A DNA stretch of 64,000 bases from Athripsodes cinereus (GCA_947579605.1 OX388305.1:23201542-23265541); one strand, 5' to 3'; numbered from the stretch's first letter, positions 1 through 12,868 are shown. Made by a program: numbers and translations. The notes: generated from the sequence alone by a model not told the origin.

Positions 1-1898
1 TTTTCAATGAACTCATTTTATACAAGGTCTACAGAACGTTTTTAAAATGTTATTTAATATTTTTAGAACTTAAGTTAGAATCAGATGTTATTTTGACTGA
101 ACGCAAAATGAAATAATAAAAGTGTTTATTTTCGTAAAAAATAATAATTAATAATACCATCATACTCATTACACGTGTAAACATAACTTCTGATTATATT
201 TCAGTTTTATTTTGTATTTCTTCAATATATAGGTTGTTGTTTTACGTTGATTCTACGATTATTTCTTCTATTTTAATGAATGAATCGCTCATAATATTAT
301 AATGTTCTAATAGAATCATTCACTCACAAAATATGGTTGTCTATGGGAATTTTATTGCTATTTTAAGACTTAAATATGCAACGCATAATTTTTAATTCTC
401 TCATATGCATTTATAAAAAAATAAACAAAAACCATTTTCCCATTTTATGTTGTTACAATCACACTGTACGCACGAATAGAGCGCGTTATTTATTCGTCCT
501 GAAACATTCGTCCTAGTGTAATATTACTTTTCACCAATCTCAATATTGTTGCTTCACAGTAGGGATATTGTACAGCGTGTATTTTGAAAATTAAATGTGA
601 AATGTTGGCTTACAAATTGGTAAAACCTACATAATATAATATGTTGTTGTACACGTTACTTCAATTTTATAATATATACCTACCTAATAAACATTCCCTC
701 AGGTATTATAATAGGTATGACCATATAGTACATGGTAATTACATTATGAGAAATTATTTGCACATATCATTGCCAGACTGATTTAATATTAAATCTAAAT
801 ATAAACGTACCTGTTATTGCAAATGGATTATTATATTGGTTTATTTCTGAGTGATCATAATTGTGTCATGACTTACGTAGAAAGAGTTCCTTGGTTTAAA
901 TCCAGTGATTTTTTTTTGAAATAGCTAAGAAATTAAATAGTCTCTCGATGATTATTATAATTTTCTTGGTTAGAAACAAAAAATCAATATTATATTTTTC
1001 ATTATTAATTTCATATAAAACGAGTTGGACAACAGAAGAGTAAGCAATTAATTTTTAAAATGAAATCAATTTTTGTAATAGTTTATTTATAAAATGTCCC
1101 TTGATTTTTTTAGTAAGTAGGAAGATAGTTTTTTTTTAAATATTTTTTCTAACTAAGTAGGGAACACAAATCACTCGTTCCGGGTGGAATGCCTATGAAT
1201 AATAATAATCACTAGGTAACTAAGTAGATATCAATTTAATTTTAAAAGTTTAAGACTTGAAATACAAAAAAAAATTTGTAGATTTCTATACCTTCTGTAT
1301 TATATGCAGAGTATGTTGAATATTTCCCTCCCTCAAATCATCCCTTCATATCTCCTCTTTTCTGATTGTAGCAGACACTTCCACCCTTTCATTATACAAG
1401 TTATAGTAGAGAGACCAGCCCCTGCAATGTATGGGATGGGCGAACATAAAGCTGCCAAATCCGTTTTTTACAGTTCATCATAAACATAGGCTTTGTTGAA
1501 TCTGCTTTAGATTATGGTCGTATTATGTTATGAAATCTTCATCTGGCACATATCCACCAACTAAACTCATATTATGTCTATTGATGATACAAATTTATGT
1601 ATTTTTTCATAGTTAATGGTTGTAAATTAATTAAGGAAATTTAGAATAGACATTTTTTAGTATATGATTGCGAGTTTAAAATGTGTTTCGCCAGACAATT
1701 ATTGTTTAAGTACGGGTGCTATCTTTTAAAATAAACCAGAAACTATAATAATATCGTTGAAAAATTGCTATTACATGAAAAATAATCCTTACGTATTGTT
1801 CATTAATTATTTTGATACTCAAAGTTTCCTTTTGTTAAAACAGCAAATAGTGATATTAAGTATAGCCTAAAAAAATACTTAGGTACTAATGACTTATA
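1..1898. other. AT-rich noncoding stretch
   Basis: I see no coding exon, RNA gene or clear repeat here. Homopolymer A/T runs and stop codons are frequent in all frames. A few GTAGGTA-type words occur, as throughout the window. Confidence 0.6.
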
Positions 1899-2210
1899 AT
1901 GCTAGCCTTCTTCTCTCAACTGCTGGATAGAGGCCTCTTCAAAACTTTTCCATACTTTTTGATCTCGAGCCACACGACATTAGTGTTTTCCTATCACCTG
2001 GACAATATCGTCAACCCATCTTTTTTGGAGTCTTCCAACACTTTTTTTTTTGTCTTTTTACGGCCTTCATTCTAGAATTTTGGAAGTCCATCTTCTCTCC
2101 TTGCCACATGACTACCCTATTGCCATTTCAGTTTGGAGACTTTATCTACAATATGGACATCTTTTGTCTGTTGTCCGATGGTTTCATTTCTTATTTTGTT
2201 CTCAAGCTAA
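1899..2210 (-). pseudogene. LINE reverse transcriptase C-terminal remnant (decayed)
   Basis: Read on the minus strand, this is a diverged copy of the LINE tail at 22082-22392. The shared order is a K-W-Q-W/AGH-type block, then a W-x-S-R-I-L block, then a GRPQKRW-VDDIVQ-type block, then a terminal E-A-x-x-Q-Q-W region. Frame breaks and T-runs have destroyed the frame. It is the C-terminal end of a non-LTR retrotransposon polyprotein, 5'-truncated as is usual for LINE copies. The clade is probably RTE-like, judged by resemblance only. Confidence 0.6.
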
Positions 2211-2281
2211 TGCCTAGCACAAAACTAATAAATAATAATAAATAAACTATATTACAGGATTCTTATGAACTTTGTTATATA

Positions 2282-2515
2282 CCGCCGATGTGGCGCGGAG
2301 GTAACGTTCTTGCCTTTGAGTCACGAGATCCCGGGTTCGATTTCCGGCCAGGGCATAATGAAGAATGACCTTTTTCAAATTGTGTTGTATCTGGGTGTTA
2401 CATGCATATGTGTTCAGTGCATTGTATATATGTGTATCGTTGTGTTAGTACCCATAATACAAAATTCATTTTAGTTTTGGACCAGTTCGATCTGTATGAA
2501 TTGTCTATGCATGTA
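2282..2515 (+). mobile_element. tRNA-derived SINE, family S1
   Basis: The head looks like a tRNA. An A-box-like TGGCGCGGAGG is followed about 45 bp later by a B box related to GGTTCGATTCC. The body then shares long blocks with the copies at 3784-4030, 49088-49331 and 50060-50313 (AAAATGAAGAATGACC, TGGGTGTTACATG, GTACCCATAATACAA, TTGGGACTAGCTCG, GTGAATTGTCTAT). The short 69-codon reading frame inside it is a by-product of the SINE and not a gene. Confidence 0.75.
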
Positions 2516-3783
2516 TGTTTTGTATATTAGGCATCTCATATTGTATTAATTTCAGCATATTTGATATTATTACAACACGGTATGATATTATGTAGGTGCT
2601 ATGTATTTATTTTTTTCTACCGAGAGCTTTTATGAAAAAATAATTCTTTTGATAAAGTACTCACGTATGGAATTTGGCGTCATCTACTTTGTATTTTCAC
2701 CAACGGGATATTTTTATTTATTCAATAATAAAAAAGTCTTTTTCGAAGTGGGTTCCGTTCTTTATACAAACATAAAGCTTACGAATGTGTGGAGGTACCT
2801 AAACACTGTTAACTTTCATCCCATGAAAACTCGGGCTCTCATAACTGTTGATATTTTATTTTATATTTTGTGATCAAATTTTGATTCAATATCATGTTTT
2901 CAAATTAATTATAATATCGTGATAAATAAATTGATGTTATGTTTCAAAACACGAGTTCTGCTCAAATTCAAGCGAATTAAATTTGTTTTTAAAAAAATTA
3001 CGTTTTATAAATAAAATAATAATTACTGTAAAAAATATATTTATTCTATATGTAATAAACATATTTGAGTATTTGAAGTTTCTATATGTTTTAGAAGAAG
3101 AATAGAACTTCGAAAAAGATAAATGTTTGAATGTTTTATATAATCAATGATATAACTTTAATTAAATATATTGTCTATCATACCATTAATTCTTAACAAA
3201 ATGTATTTTTCAAAGGCAAACCTACTGAATGATTTTTGTTTTAATCATTGTTTTCTATGGTTGTTATTATCAACGCTGATTGATTTTGGTATTGATAAGT
3301 TTTGTGGATGTATATATTTACAGTGATGGTGTTTATCTACAACATGGCAATTTTTTAATATAATAAAACATATTTAATATTTGTTTGTCATATAAATTTT
3401 TTATGATATGGCACTTGATTCAGCCCGAGGTTTTTTTCATTATAGAATCGTTGTATGCATTTTGTATTGTGGCTTTTTTCCGAGCTTTGTCGTTCGAATA
3501 CTGAGCCTTTCATTCCATTTCAAAGATTTGTTTCGGAAAGCGAGAATATGTTGCAGTAATAAATTGAATTACGTAGCATTCGTTAGTCGGATACGATAGT
3601 TTTTTGCGCATTGCGGAAATGTAATTTGGTTTGAATTAACAGACATGTTTGTTTTCTAATCCAAGACAAATAAACTCTTTTGAAATATATGCATAATAAT
3701 ATCTTCATGGAAGTTATTTATCTGAAAAATACATAATAAGAAATGTCATCGTGTATTTGAATTTATTTAGTTGTTGGTAGGAC

Positions 3784-4030
3784 GACCGGTGTGGCGTGGA
3801 GGCTAACGCACTTGCCTTTGAGTCACTAGGTCCCGGGTTCGATTCCCGGCCAGGGCAAAATGAAGAATGACCTTTTTCAGATTGTCCTGGGTCTGGGTGT
3901 TACATGTATATGTGTGTAGTGCATTGTATATACGTGTATCGTCGCGTTAGTACCCATAATACAAGATTCACATCTTAGTTTGGGACTAGCTCGGTCTGTG
4001 TGAATTGTCTATACATGATATGTTATGTTA
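3784..4030 (+). mobile_element. tRNA-derived SINE, family S1 (best-preserved copy)
   Basis: This is the cleanest S1 copy. It has an A-box-like GTGTGGCGTGGAGG, a perfect B box GGTTCGATTCC, the tRNA-like end CCCGGCCAGGGCA, and the full tRNA-unrelated body ending near GTGAATTGTCTATACATG. It would be transcribed by RNA polymerase III and mobilised by a partner LINE. The body resembles SINEs I associate with butterflies and moths, but I cannot search for it. Confidence 0.8.
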
Positions 4031-4144
4031 ATATCATTTAAAAAATAGGTATTTTTGTCATCTTATAAAATTTAGGACTATGATATACCAACATATTCCG
4101 AGACTAATTTAAATTTGTTAATGAAAATAAAGAAGGCCACATTA

Positions 4145-4252
4145 TATAGAGTTCACTGCGCGGTGCCTTGTACATGGCGGAGGATCGCTCGAGATGAAGG
4201 CAGATGGTCTACAGATCGAGGAATGATGGACCGACGGAGATTATGATGATAA
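4145..4252 (+). pseudogene. LINE 3' end fragment with GAT-type tail
   Basis: In one frame the sequence reads SSLRGALYMAEDRSR, a stop, then RQMVYR. This is the AEDRxRW-R-xxV ending typical of LINE polyproteins, with the conserved Trp codon changed to TGA. It runs into a degenerate GATGATAATGAT tail, as expected for a LINE 3' terminus. Confidence 0.6.
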
Positions 4253-4255
4253 TGA

Positions 4256-7200
4256 TTGAAAATCATCCTGTCTATTATTTTCGAATATTAATTTATATGA
4301 CCCATTTCAAATAAAAAGTGTTATAGCAAGTGAAACAAAGAATGGCGTATAAGAAATTGATGCTAATGAATATACTTACTGTAGGATAATTTTCTGATAT
4401 ATCTGAAAGTATTAAGAATAATTTTAGTTAACGTGTGTACTTGTCTGATTGACAGTCAAAATACCCGTTTCTGAAATGTGCCATTATATTATACCTTTGT
4501 ATGACATTATGCTAATGTATCACATCAGTCAGTTCACATATGAACAAAACAAATGGTTCAAAGTGCCACTCACTGGATATTACGTGGGACCGTTCATCTA
4601 AAGCGGACAACTGTGGGTAGATAATAATAGTACCTACTAATACCTCGTGAAAATATTAATACAATAGCATATGCCGTAGACGAGACTATACTGTGATTAT
4701 GTGAAGAGGTTCTATGATGTTCAGGACAGGAAGTCAACTCAATGAAAACCAAAGTCATCCAATGAAATATTACGTAATGCGTCCACTGTACAAATTTCAT
4801 GATGTCGTTACATACACATTATGAAAGTGATACATTATCTTATTCAATACAATGTAATATTATTACTTTGTAAATTACACGTAACAATGCGAATATAAAA
4901 AAATCCCTATGAGTGTTTCAGTAATATTTATAATTGATAAAAGTAATGAAAACACTTAAATAAAAAAAAAATATTTACAAAGGGTGCAGGTACCTATTGC
5001 CTCAAGAAAATATCTTCCTGTAAACTATTATGTAAGAACTGACCAATTTTCTGTGGTTTAAAACTCTGACTACAATTAAAATTAATATTATTATTTGCTT
5101 AAGCTTTCTCTTTAGGTACATTTATGCAGAAAATCTCGAAAAAAGTGTATTCAATTACGTTTACTCTGATTTGTTTTTACAAAATAATTCTGTAATGCTC
5201 GTAAATTAAAACTTAGGTTAAACAGTTAATATTAAAGCTAAAATTTTAAAATCTATTGTTTTTTCAATACGTAACAATTGGGAAAAATGTATAATTGTTC
5301 GAAATTCAATAAAAACCTTCGTATGTTTTATTGCGGAGTATATTTGAAGTACTTTCTCTAGCACATACATAGAGAACTACATATCTATACATCCATTTAA
5401 TGTATTTATTGTAGGATGTTGCTATATGTGAAGAGTAAACACAATATTCTGTGAGGGCAGCAGCGGTCAGATGAAAAGAAAGCAATGTAATTAAGTTAGC
5501 AATCAGCGTTCAATAGTATTATATTCGTATCACTAGAGGAAATAACACACCTCTTTTATCTTCTTCGCTCCTCATACTATGATCGGACTATAGATATTAA
5601 AAAAATAGGAATCAATGAAATAAATACCTTCATTATTTTTTATTTTGATATTCAATGATTGACATAGGAACTGACATTCCTATCGTGGGTTAGGGAGGTT
5701 GCAATATTAGAAATAAATAATATATTGGTACAAATTACATACTTTATACGTACATAATGAGTTAAAACTCTCAAAAATGTATGAAATGCTTTTAAACATA
5801 TCAGTGAAAAACCTTCTAAAAAATAGATTAAGAAATATACAATTTTGTAATTTAATGAAGAAAGAGCCATTAGTAACTCTATAATAACTACGATGTATGT
5901 ATGTGATGTCACCGTTATTATTACTATTTATTATTGTATGGGGAATAATATCAGCAGCAATATTGACTTGAATACACAGACTTTCTATAAAGGGTTAGAA
6001 CGGTTGGTAGGAATTGTGTCAGAGTCATCAATAAATAGATTGGATACTATCAATTTTAGGGAATGATTTTTTATTTTATAAAATGAAAACTAATTTTATG
6101 CATAATATGGTTTTTAGTAAGCAAAATCGATTGCATCCCTTGAGAGGTTTAATTTTTACACATATCGATCTTCACAAGTCTTGTTTTCAGTAATTCAAAT
6201 CGTGTATTACTAGTGATTGGTATCTTTAGTTAATTACTTTTTAATATATTAATTAACAATTCGATTGCATTTGAAAATAATATTTAATATGATGATATTT
6301 TTATACCATTATTGGATATTCATAACATAAATTAGACTTGTTTGCAACAAATATGTGTCAAAAAATATGATGGTTTTTTAAGACTAACAATTTTTTTAAT
6401 AATACTACGAGAAAAACGATTGTTCGGGTTTTTTCCATATTTTATTGAAATCGGTTTGAATTCTACACAGTTCATTGACGACAATCTATCCAGGCAGGGA
6501 AACTGAATACTATCACAATGGAGACTTTTATGTCACATTATTGCTTCAGTCAATCTTTAAAGACGACATATTTATCGCTACCTTTCATATAATATGTCCT
6601 TAAGAAGACATCTTTATCGCAATATACCTCAGAGCAAAGCAAAAAAGAGGACTCACCACTCAAAAGATTCTGACAAAGCGTCGTATCAATTCAGTATAAT
6701 ACCAAATAAATCGAAGCATAAAAAGCTTAAAAGCCTCTTTATGTTCACAAATAAATGCTTCATCTAAATATTCTATTTTATACGTAGGTACCACTTCCTT
6801 CCTACTAAGTTTAGTACTATTTTGTATCTATAGGAATGGAACACACTTCAATATTCTCAGTGGCACACATGAATTGACAATAAAGGGTGATATATATATA
6901 TTATTACTATATTATTATACAGGTACTTCTCTCTCTTATATTCTAAATATATATCTCTACACCGGAGCAAAACTACACTATTTCACCAGACTATAGTTTT
7001 TTAGAATGACCATTCAAAGTTTTTTCAAGAAAATTTCATTTTCTCTCACATGTTTATTTAATTAAATTTACCTATTGTTAAATTGATTACCATCATCCAC
7101 ATCTCTCACTATTTTTATACGACGTTATTTGTAATTGTTTTACTGCTATAACAAGACAGGTGAATATGCCATCAGAAAGAACAAAACGAGAATTACAATG

Positions 7201-9140
7201 CTAAACTCGTACGTAAGTCACTTTGTTGAAATTTGAGATAGTGTAGTTTCGCTTCCACATACAGAATTACAATATATAAAACGAATGGAAGGGAAATTGT
7301 ATTTTTTAGTTTTTTTCTTCTTATTCTACTCACAGTAATAATAATATATTATTTGCTGTCTCTGTAATCCATGAAACCAATTATTTATTGTTACGACTTC
7401 AAATGTATCATTAAATCTACATAATGTTACCAAAACGTTATTTTCATATTTTTTTTATATTTTTCTCACAAATATTTGTTTGATATTTCAGAAGGCTTCT
7501 CACCCTGCTGTATTTGTATACAATAAGAAAATAATACCACGTAGGTAGGTAATATTTATTAATGGCTGTCTACACACTTTGTTCAAATATTTTTACTTGA
7601 TAACTTTACGGCCGTATTCATTTAGTACATACTTTCATTGTAGGTATTTTACATTTGGTCTTCAAAAGTTGTCTAATTGTAGTTTGATTATCGAAAATAT
7701 ATAGATACAATAATATAATTTTATTTCAGTTATTGGGCAATACATCCGTGTGGGAATGCACATTTTCCTCACAAAGTGTCGTTGTTATGGATGGCAATTA
7801 GTGGAAAATCATTATGCTTTTTACAAGTGTAAACATCAGCAAAACCCAATTTTCTCTCTCCTATCTTACTTTTGACTTCAGAGACCCTCAATATTTTTTT
7901 TACTAAGATAGATAATATAAACCATGCACAGACGATATTTTAAGTATTCAAAATATATGTCACGCATGTCCCGTATGGAGCAACCTAATACCACGTGATT
8001 CAGCGTTTCTTCATCCCACTGCTAGTCCTGAAGGTGACGTTAACATTATTAATTCTGAACAAGTGCGAATTTTATTCTGTATTCATCTTTATACCAAAAT
8101 GGGTAGCTCGCTATAAAGGTTGCATTTGTTCAGGAGCGTCAGTACCGAAACAACAAATTAAACTTTTTATTACCTAACTGAAGCTAAGAAGTAAGCAAGC
8201 AAAGTTCATTTTAATCACTCTTGCACCACTTTTGAATATTTTATTCATAAATTCGACATGTTCATTCTCCAAGTACTGTCAAATGACATCATCAACTTTA
8301 TATTATATAATTTATCGTATGCATTGTTTTATTCCATGGGCATGCGGTTCATTTTTGTTTATTTATTTAACAATAAACTCCTACGCGATTTTAACACAAA
8401 AATTCACAGGGAGCAAAAAATATGCAATAAAAAAAATATTTAATAACCCACATTTATGGTTCTGCAATTTAACCTAAGTTAACAAAATACAAAAGTGTAA
8501 GTAAATTATTGTTGAATATTTATACTAGTATAATATGTTTAAGAAAGGTAAGGGACTGCAGTAAGAGCCCTTATCGTTTGTGCGTAATTTGTGATTACGT
8601 CAAGTAGGTACATTGTGTTTATCTATTGAGAGATATAGTAACTGAGTATAAGTACAAGTTGTCACACTTGTTGTTAGTATTATTATTATTATTGGTGTTC
8701 AAATATTTCACCCTCTTTCTCTCTCATTGATGCTCGTCGCTAACTCAATTGTCAATTTCCACGGCTTTTCCTCTCACATCAATGGTCCACTATGAAAGAC
8801 GGAAATTTGATCGCTTTATTATACATACATATCAAGTGTTATACAGTTGTGTAGGAATCTTATTTGCTCGATGAGTACTTATACATTCTTATAGCCACTA
8901 TTCCAACTAAATGCAAGATGTTAACTTTTTTCTTATCCTTCGATAAATATTTCACGTGAATGAAGTTTTGTGTGAATGAAATTATCTAAGCCATCACACA
9001 TTTTCTGTACGGAAAAACAGCACAGATTTTAGCCAACTAACAATGCATATTATTAAAATATGACTCAGTAAGGACAACGGTTTTTCCTGTATTCAACTAG
9101 GTGGTTATGGATATAGTCCAATAATATATGAATAACGTAG
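4256..9140. other. AT-rich noncoding stretch
   Basis: I recognise no gene or RNA here. Reading frames such as 4594-4800, 5652-5912 and 8232-8477 are under 90 codons, of AT-driven composition, and match no domain I know. Several small AT microsatellites occur. Confidence 0.6.
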
Positions 9141-9144
9141 AAAT

Positions 9145-9235
9145 TTCGTGGAAAGAGGTGATTGAAATAGAGGTAAATATTTTTAAATAGAGGAAAGTTG
9201 TTTCACTTGTGCTCCTGAGGGGAGCGCTAAAGGGC
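9145..9235 (+). pseudogene. LINE 3' end fragment (same family as 13311-13694)
   Basis: The segment reads SWKEVIEI and later matches the end of the well-preserved LINE at 13580-13680 (TCGTGGAAAGAGGTGA near the start, GTGCTCCTGAGGGGAGCGCT near the end). The middle has diverged and contains an AT-rich indel. It is an old 5'-truncated copy. Confidence 0.6.
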
Positions 9236-9309
9236 AAAGTAAGAAGAATTTATCAAACGAGATTGAGTCTGTTTCAAGGTACATTGTCCTTTCCGCTCCG
9301 ATAAAAAAA

Positions 9310-9876
9310 GGTAAGACGTTTAGGATGGGTGGCATATGTCTCATCTTTGGATTATAGATATTGATTGTCTTGCATGATTGTGTGATCTTACATGTCTTTA
9401 AAAGGTAAGACGTTTAGGATGGGTGGCATATGTCTCATCTTTGGATTATAGATATTGATTGTCTTACATGATTGTGTGAACTTACATGTCTTTAAAAGGT
9501 AAGACGTTTAGGATGGGTGGCATATGTCTCATCTTTGGATTATAGATATTGATTGTCTCACATGATTGTGTGATCTTACATGTCTTTAAAAGGTAAGACG
9601 TTTAGGATGGGTGGAATATGTCTCATCTTTGGATTATAGATATTGATTGTCTTACATGATTGTGTGATCTTACATGTCTTTAAAAGGTAAGACGTTTAGG
9701 ATGGGTGGCATATGTCTCATCTTTGGATTATAGATATTGATTGTCTTACATGATTGTGTGATCTTACATGTCTTTAAAAGGTAAGACGTTTAGGATGGGT
9801 GGCATATTATGTCTCATCTTTGGATTATAGATATTGATTGTCTTACATGATTGTGTGATCTTACATGTCTTTAAAA
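9310..9876 (+). repeat. Six-copy 94-bp tandem repeat
   Basis: The word GGTAAGACGTTTAGG recurs at 9310, 9404, 9498, 9592, 9686 and 9780, so the period is exactly 94 bp. The last unit carries a 3-bp insertion (CATATTATGTC). Units differ at only a few positions, so the array is young. Each unit contains GGATGGGTGGCA and a block ending CTTTAAAAGG, both recognisable parts of dispersed family A (see 10118-10400). Right after the array, family A sequence resumes. The array is therefore an internal expansion inside a LINE tail. Confidence 0.95.
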
Positions 9877-9945
9877 GGACTTTTGAAAACTTACAGAAAA
9901 GAATGAGAGCTCTTTTATTTACCGATAACTCTATGAAATTTTATG
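9877..9945 (+). mobile_element. Family A tail continuing after the 94-bp array
   Basis: ACTTTTGAAAACTTACAGAA, AAGAATGAGAGC and TTTACCG line up with the family A region written elsewhere as ACACTCGAAAATTTACGCAG, AAGAGTGGAAGACC and TTTACCGGG (10300-10350). This shows the element in which the array formed. Confidence 0.7.
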
Positions 9946-10117
9946 AACCGTTCTTGTATTTTAAGTTTATTGAATATAGAAGTCATAATATATGATTATC
10001 TCAGTATTAATATTATTATTTAATCATTGTTTTTATTTGATGGATTAGTTGGAAGATATCGCACATCTTTTTTATTCTGTTGTATACTTTTTAGTGCAAT
10101 AAAGATACTATACTACT

Positions 10118-10400
10118 ATACTATACCATCACGGCATATCCCACAAGTGGGACAGCCAGCAGATCAGCTGCATGTAAGAAACATGCAAACTGTCCTCTTC
10201 GTGCCAATACAAAATCAAGACATTCAGGATGGGTGGCAAACCTCATCGCTGAATTTAAGATGTACAATGTCTTAATTTTTTCGAACACCTGCCTTTTACA
10301 GGACACTCGAAAATTTACGCAGAAGAGTGGAAGACCATTTTTTACCGGGTGCTCCACGGCGCGGCGCACATATGCAATAAAGATTATTATTATTATACGA
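10118..10400 (+). mobile_element. Dispersed family A, reference copy (probable LINE 3' end)
   Basis: This is the longest clear copy of a family with many copies in the window. Landmarks in order are ATCACGGCATATCCCACAAG, a GCCAGCAGATCAGCTGCATG block, TGTCCTCTTCGTGCCAATA, GACATTCAGGATGGGTGGCA, CACCTGCCTTTTACAGGACA, and GGTGCTCCACGGCGCGGCGC. It ends GCAATAAAG followed by an ATT microsatellite. Near the end one frame reads TLENLRRRVEDHFLPGAPRR and then a stop. Many LINE reverse transcriptases end in a similar F/L-K/R-R-R-type motif, so this is probably a truncated LINE with a short 3' UTR. Confidence 0.75.
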
Positions 10401-10707
10401 AGAAAAATATATGCTATGTGTAAGCACTGTATTAATTTGCATCTTTGTATAAATCCTTATAGTTATGTACTTATAAAATAGGTATTTCTCAACATTGCGT
10501 TTGTCGTAGATGATATTATTATATTTGTATAATCTGTCTGACAACACAGTAACAACACAGGGGAACAAGGTACAATGAATTTTACTACTTACATAAATAT
10601 ATAAAATAAATACTTCGTTTTTTACATATAGGTACGCGTGTGTATGTTTTTATAGAATTCTATGAAATATTTAGTTATAATAAGTATAAAACTTTTACAT
10701 TGATTGC

Positions 10708-10882
10708 AAAAAGTCAGGTAACCAGCAGATTATCTGCATGTTATAACCATACGAATTGTCCTTTCTGTGCAAAAAAATTAAGCCATGTAACTTCTTTTCA
10801 AATACCTAACTTTTATAATACATTCGAAATCTTTAAGTAAAGAACGAGAAACTTGTTTTTTCTGGGTGCTCCATGGCTACCA
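10708..10882 (+). mobile_element. Dispersed family A, decayed copy
   Basis: It keeps AACCAGCAGATTATCTGCAT, TTGTCCTTTCTGTGC, AAGTAAAGAACGAGAAAC and TGGGTGCTCCATGGCT in the family order. It is diverged throughout. The 66-codon frame overlapping it is not a gene. Confidence 0.65.
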
Positions 10883-11112
10883 TGTATATTCACGTCATAG
10901 TACAAAAACAAAATAAATAAAATTGTATTTTCGGCTACATAAAGTAATCAATTTCTAAAGTTTGTTATGTATTTTAATTTTGCTGTGTTTTTTTAACTGT
11001 TTCATAATATATGTTAAATTTTATGGAGTGTAGAGAAATGATATGTTTTGATGTAAATTGTATTAGTTAGATATTTTATTTTGTTATTAAAAAAGGCAAC
11101 AGCCGTTTAAAG

Positions 11113-11175
11113 TTTAATAAATATATATAACATGTATAGACATGTATATACATGTTATATATATTTATTAAACTA
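11113..11175. repeat. 63-bp near-perfect palindrome
   Basis: GTTTAATAAATATATATAAC at the left end is mirrored by its reverse complement at the right end. The centre is ACATGTATAGACATGTATAT. The unit could form a long hairpin, and it sits just upstream of a TA-repeat tract. Confidence 0.85.
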
Positions 11176-11177
11176 TA

Positions 11178-11183
<6 letters not shown>

Positions 11184-11226
<43 letters not shown>
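11184..11226. repeat. (TA)n microsatellite
   Basis: An essentially pure TA dinucleotide run of about 40 bp. Confidence 0.95.
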
Positions 11227-11230
<4 letters not shown>

Positions 11231-12182
11231 ATTGCTTTGTTAATTTTTTATATAGTATGAATCGATGACTGTTCAACTGCAAGTTATGTTTATTGGTATA
11301 TTGTATCCATGCTTATTTTTTTAATTTAATACTGTGTTGATGCTTTCTAAAATTTCATATATTTATAACTACTTTATTAATTTTTAATATGTTAATTGAT
11401 TTTTTATTTTTATAAAAGCATTAAGCTGTATTTCTGTGTAAAATAAAATAAAATAAAGTTATCCATGATATATTTTGCGAATATTGAGTTCAACAGTTTT
11501 TACTAATAAATAAAAAAATAAGTTAACTTATATATTTTGAATAGAATAATTATAATACATCCGAATAAAATTATGGTATTTTTTAAAAAAAAAAATTTAG
11601 ATATGAGTTAGAAATGTTATTTGGATGTCCGGTTTATCTAAAACATTTTGCAATCTAGCGATAAACATGCCCTCTATAATATTGGGTTGTACAACTGATA
11701 TTTTATGATAGGTAATAGTTGTTGTTGTAATAAAGAATGAAATAATCAAAATACCTATTGAACAGTGCAGGTGTAAGTGCTAGTTTTAATAATAATAATC
11801 ATATTTCCCTGGGATGATAATAATAATAACATTTCAGGTGAGGTGCAAATGAGGAGCCTGAGGAGGTGTCTAGCGACAAACATTAGGTACATTAAAATCA
11901 TGATATTGAATAATAATCAAGTTAACTAGCGCTAAATGAGATACTTTACATTATATTGTAACGTAACAACGATACCTCTCACTGTGTTATACACTATTTT
12001 ATACGATGTAGTTTATTGTTTAAACATTGACATAGACTGTAATTATTATTAGTATCATAATATATTATAATATGTTTTTAGATGACGGTATAATATTCCG
12101 TGGAGTCTACGTTAAAACATAGGTCTCCATTTTTATTCAGAAAATTTTCGACTATATTTGTGCTTGTTAAAAGTTTCGTTTC

Positions 12183-12272
12183 AGACATGAAATGTTTTTA
12201 ACTCAGCGATGAGGTATGCCACCTACACTGAATGTCTAACTTTTATTGGCACGAAAAGGACGACTTTTCACA
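12183..12272 (-). mobile_element. Dispersed family A fragment
   Basis: CAGCGATGAGGTATGCCACC, then CACTGAATGTCTAAC and TTTTATTGGCACGAAAAGGA, is the reverse complement of the central family A block (GACATTCAGGATGGGTGGCA and neighbours). Confidence 0.7.
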
Positions 12273-12622
12273 GAGCATTTTACAAAATTGAGTAGTGGAT
12301 TAACTGCCTATAATTTTTTTGTACTCTCTTCATGTCAAATAATAATAAGTAATTTTTTACGAGTAGCATATTATGAAAGTTCATGATAGGCTGTGCAATA
12401 TCTGCCCAGCAAGCCATCTCAAGATGACTAGATACTCAGTTTAATTAAAGATCTTTCGATTCAGTTTTTCATTAAAAATCTAATGTGAAACAAAATAACA
12501 GCCTCCAAATCATAGAGAAACGAATGAAGTACGCATTTTGTTATTTTTTAAAAACATTCATAATTCTCTTAATTTTTTCATATACTATTTAATTAACAAT
12601 TGTAACAATGCAACACGGACAT

Positions 12623-12868
12623 ATGCAACACGGAGGACATCGTAAGATGGAGTAGGAAAAGGAGACGATTCTGGAGAGACCATGTAGATCGGATGGCTGA
12701 AAACAGAATCGTACATATAGCTGCTAAAGAAACACCAGTTGGTTCACGTCCCCGAGGAAGACCACCAAAAAGATGGAAAGGCAGCTGGTCTTCAGCATCA
12801 AAAGAGGCATCAACTTCTGACCTAACAGATCGATGATCTACATTACAAGGAAGAAGAAGAAGACTATT
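12623..12868 (+). pseudogene. LINE polyprotein C-terminal remnant with GAA tail
   Basis: One plus-strand frame reads DIVRWSRKRRRFWRDHVDRM, then AENRIVHIAAKETPVGSRPR, then GRPPKRWKGSW and a stop. DHVDRM and RPRGRPPKRW are the familiar DNA-binding-like tail of LINE reverse transcriptases. The copy ends in a GAAGAAGAAGAAG tail, a typical LINE terminus. It is truncated at the 5' end. The 120-codon frame on the opposite strand is its shadow. Confidence 0.75.

Noticed and set aside
2282..2360. Functional tRNA gene
   Set aside because: Only the A/B-box-like head of a SINE. The cloverleaf is degraded and a SINE body is attached.
9310..9876. CRISPR array
   Set aside because: Repeats are contiguous 94-bp units with no unique spacers, and the window is eukaryotic.
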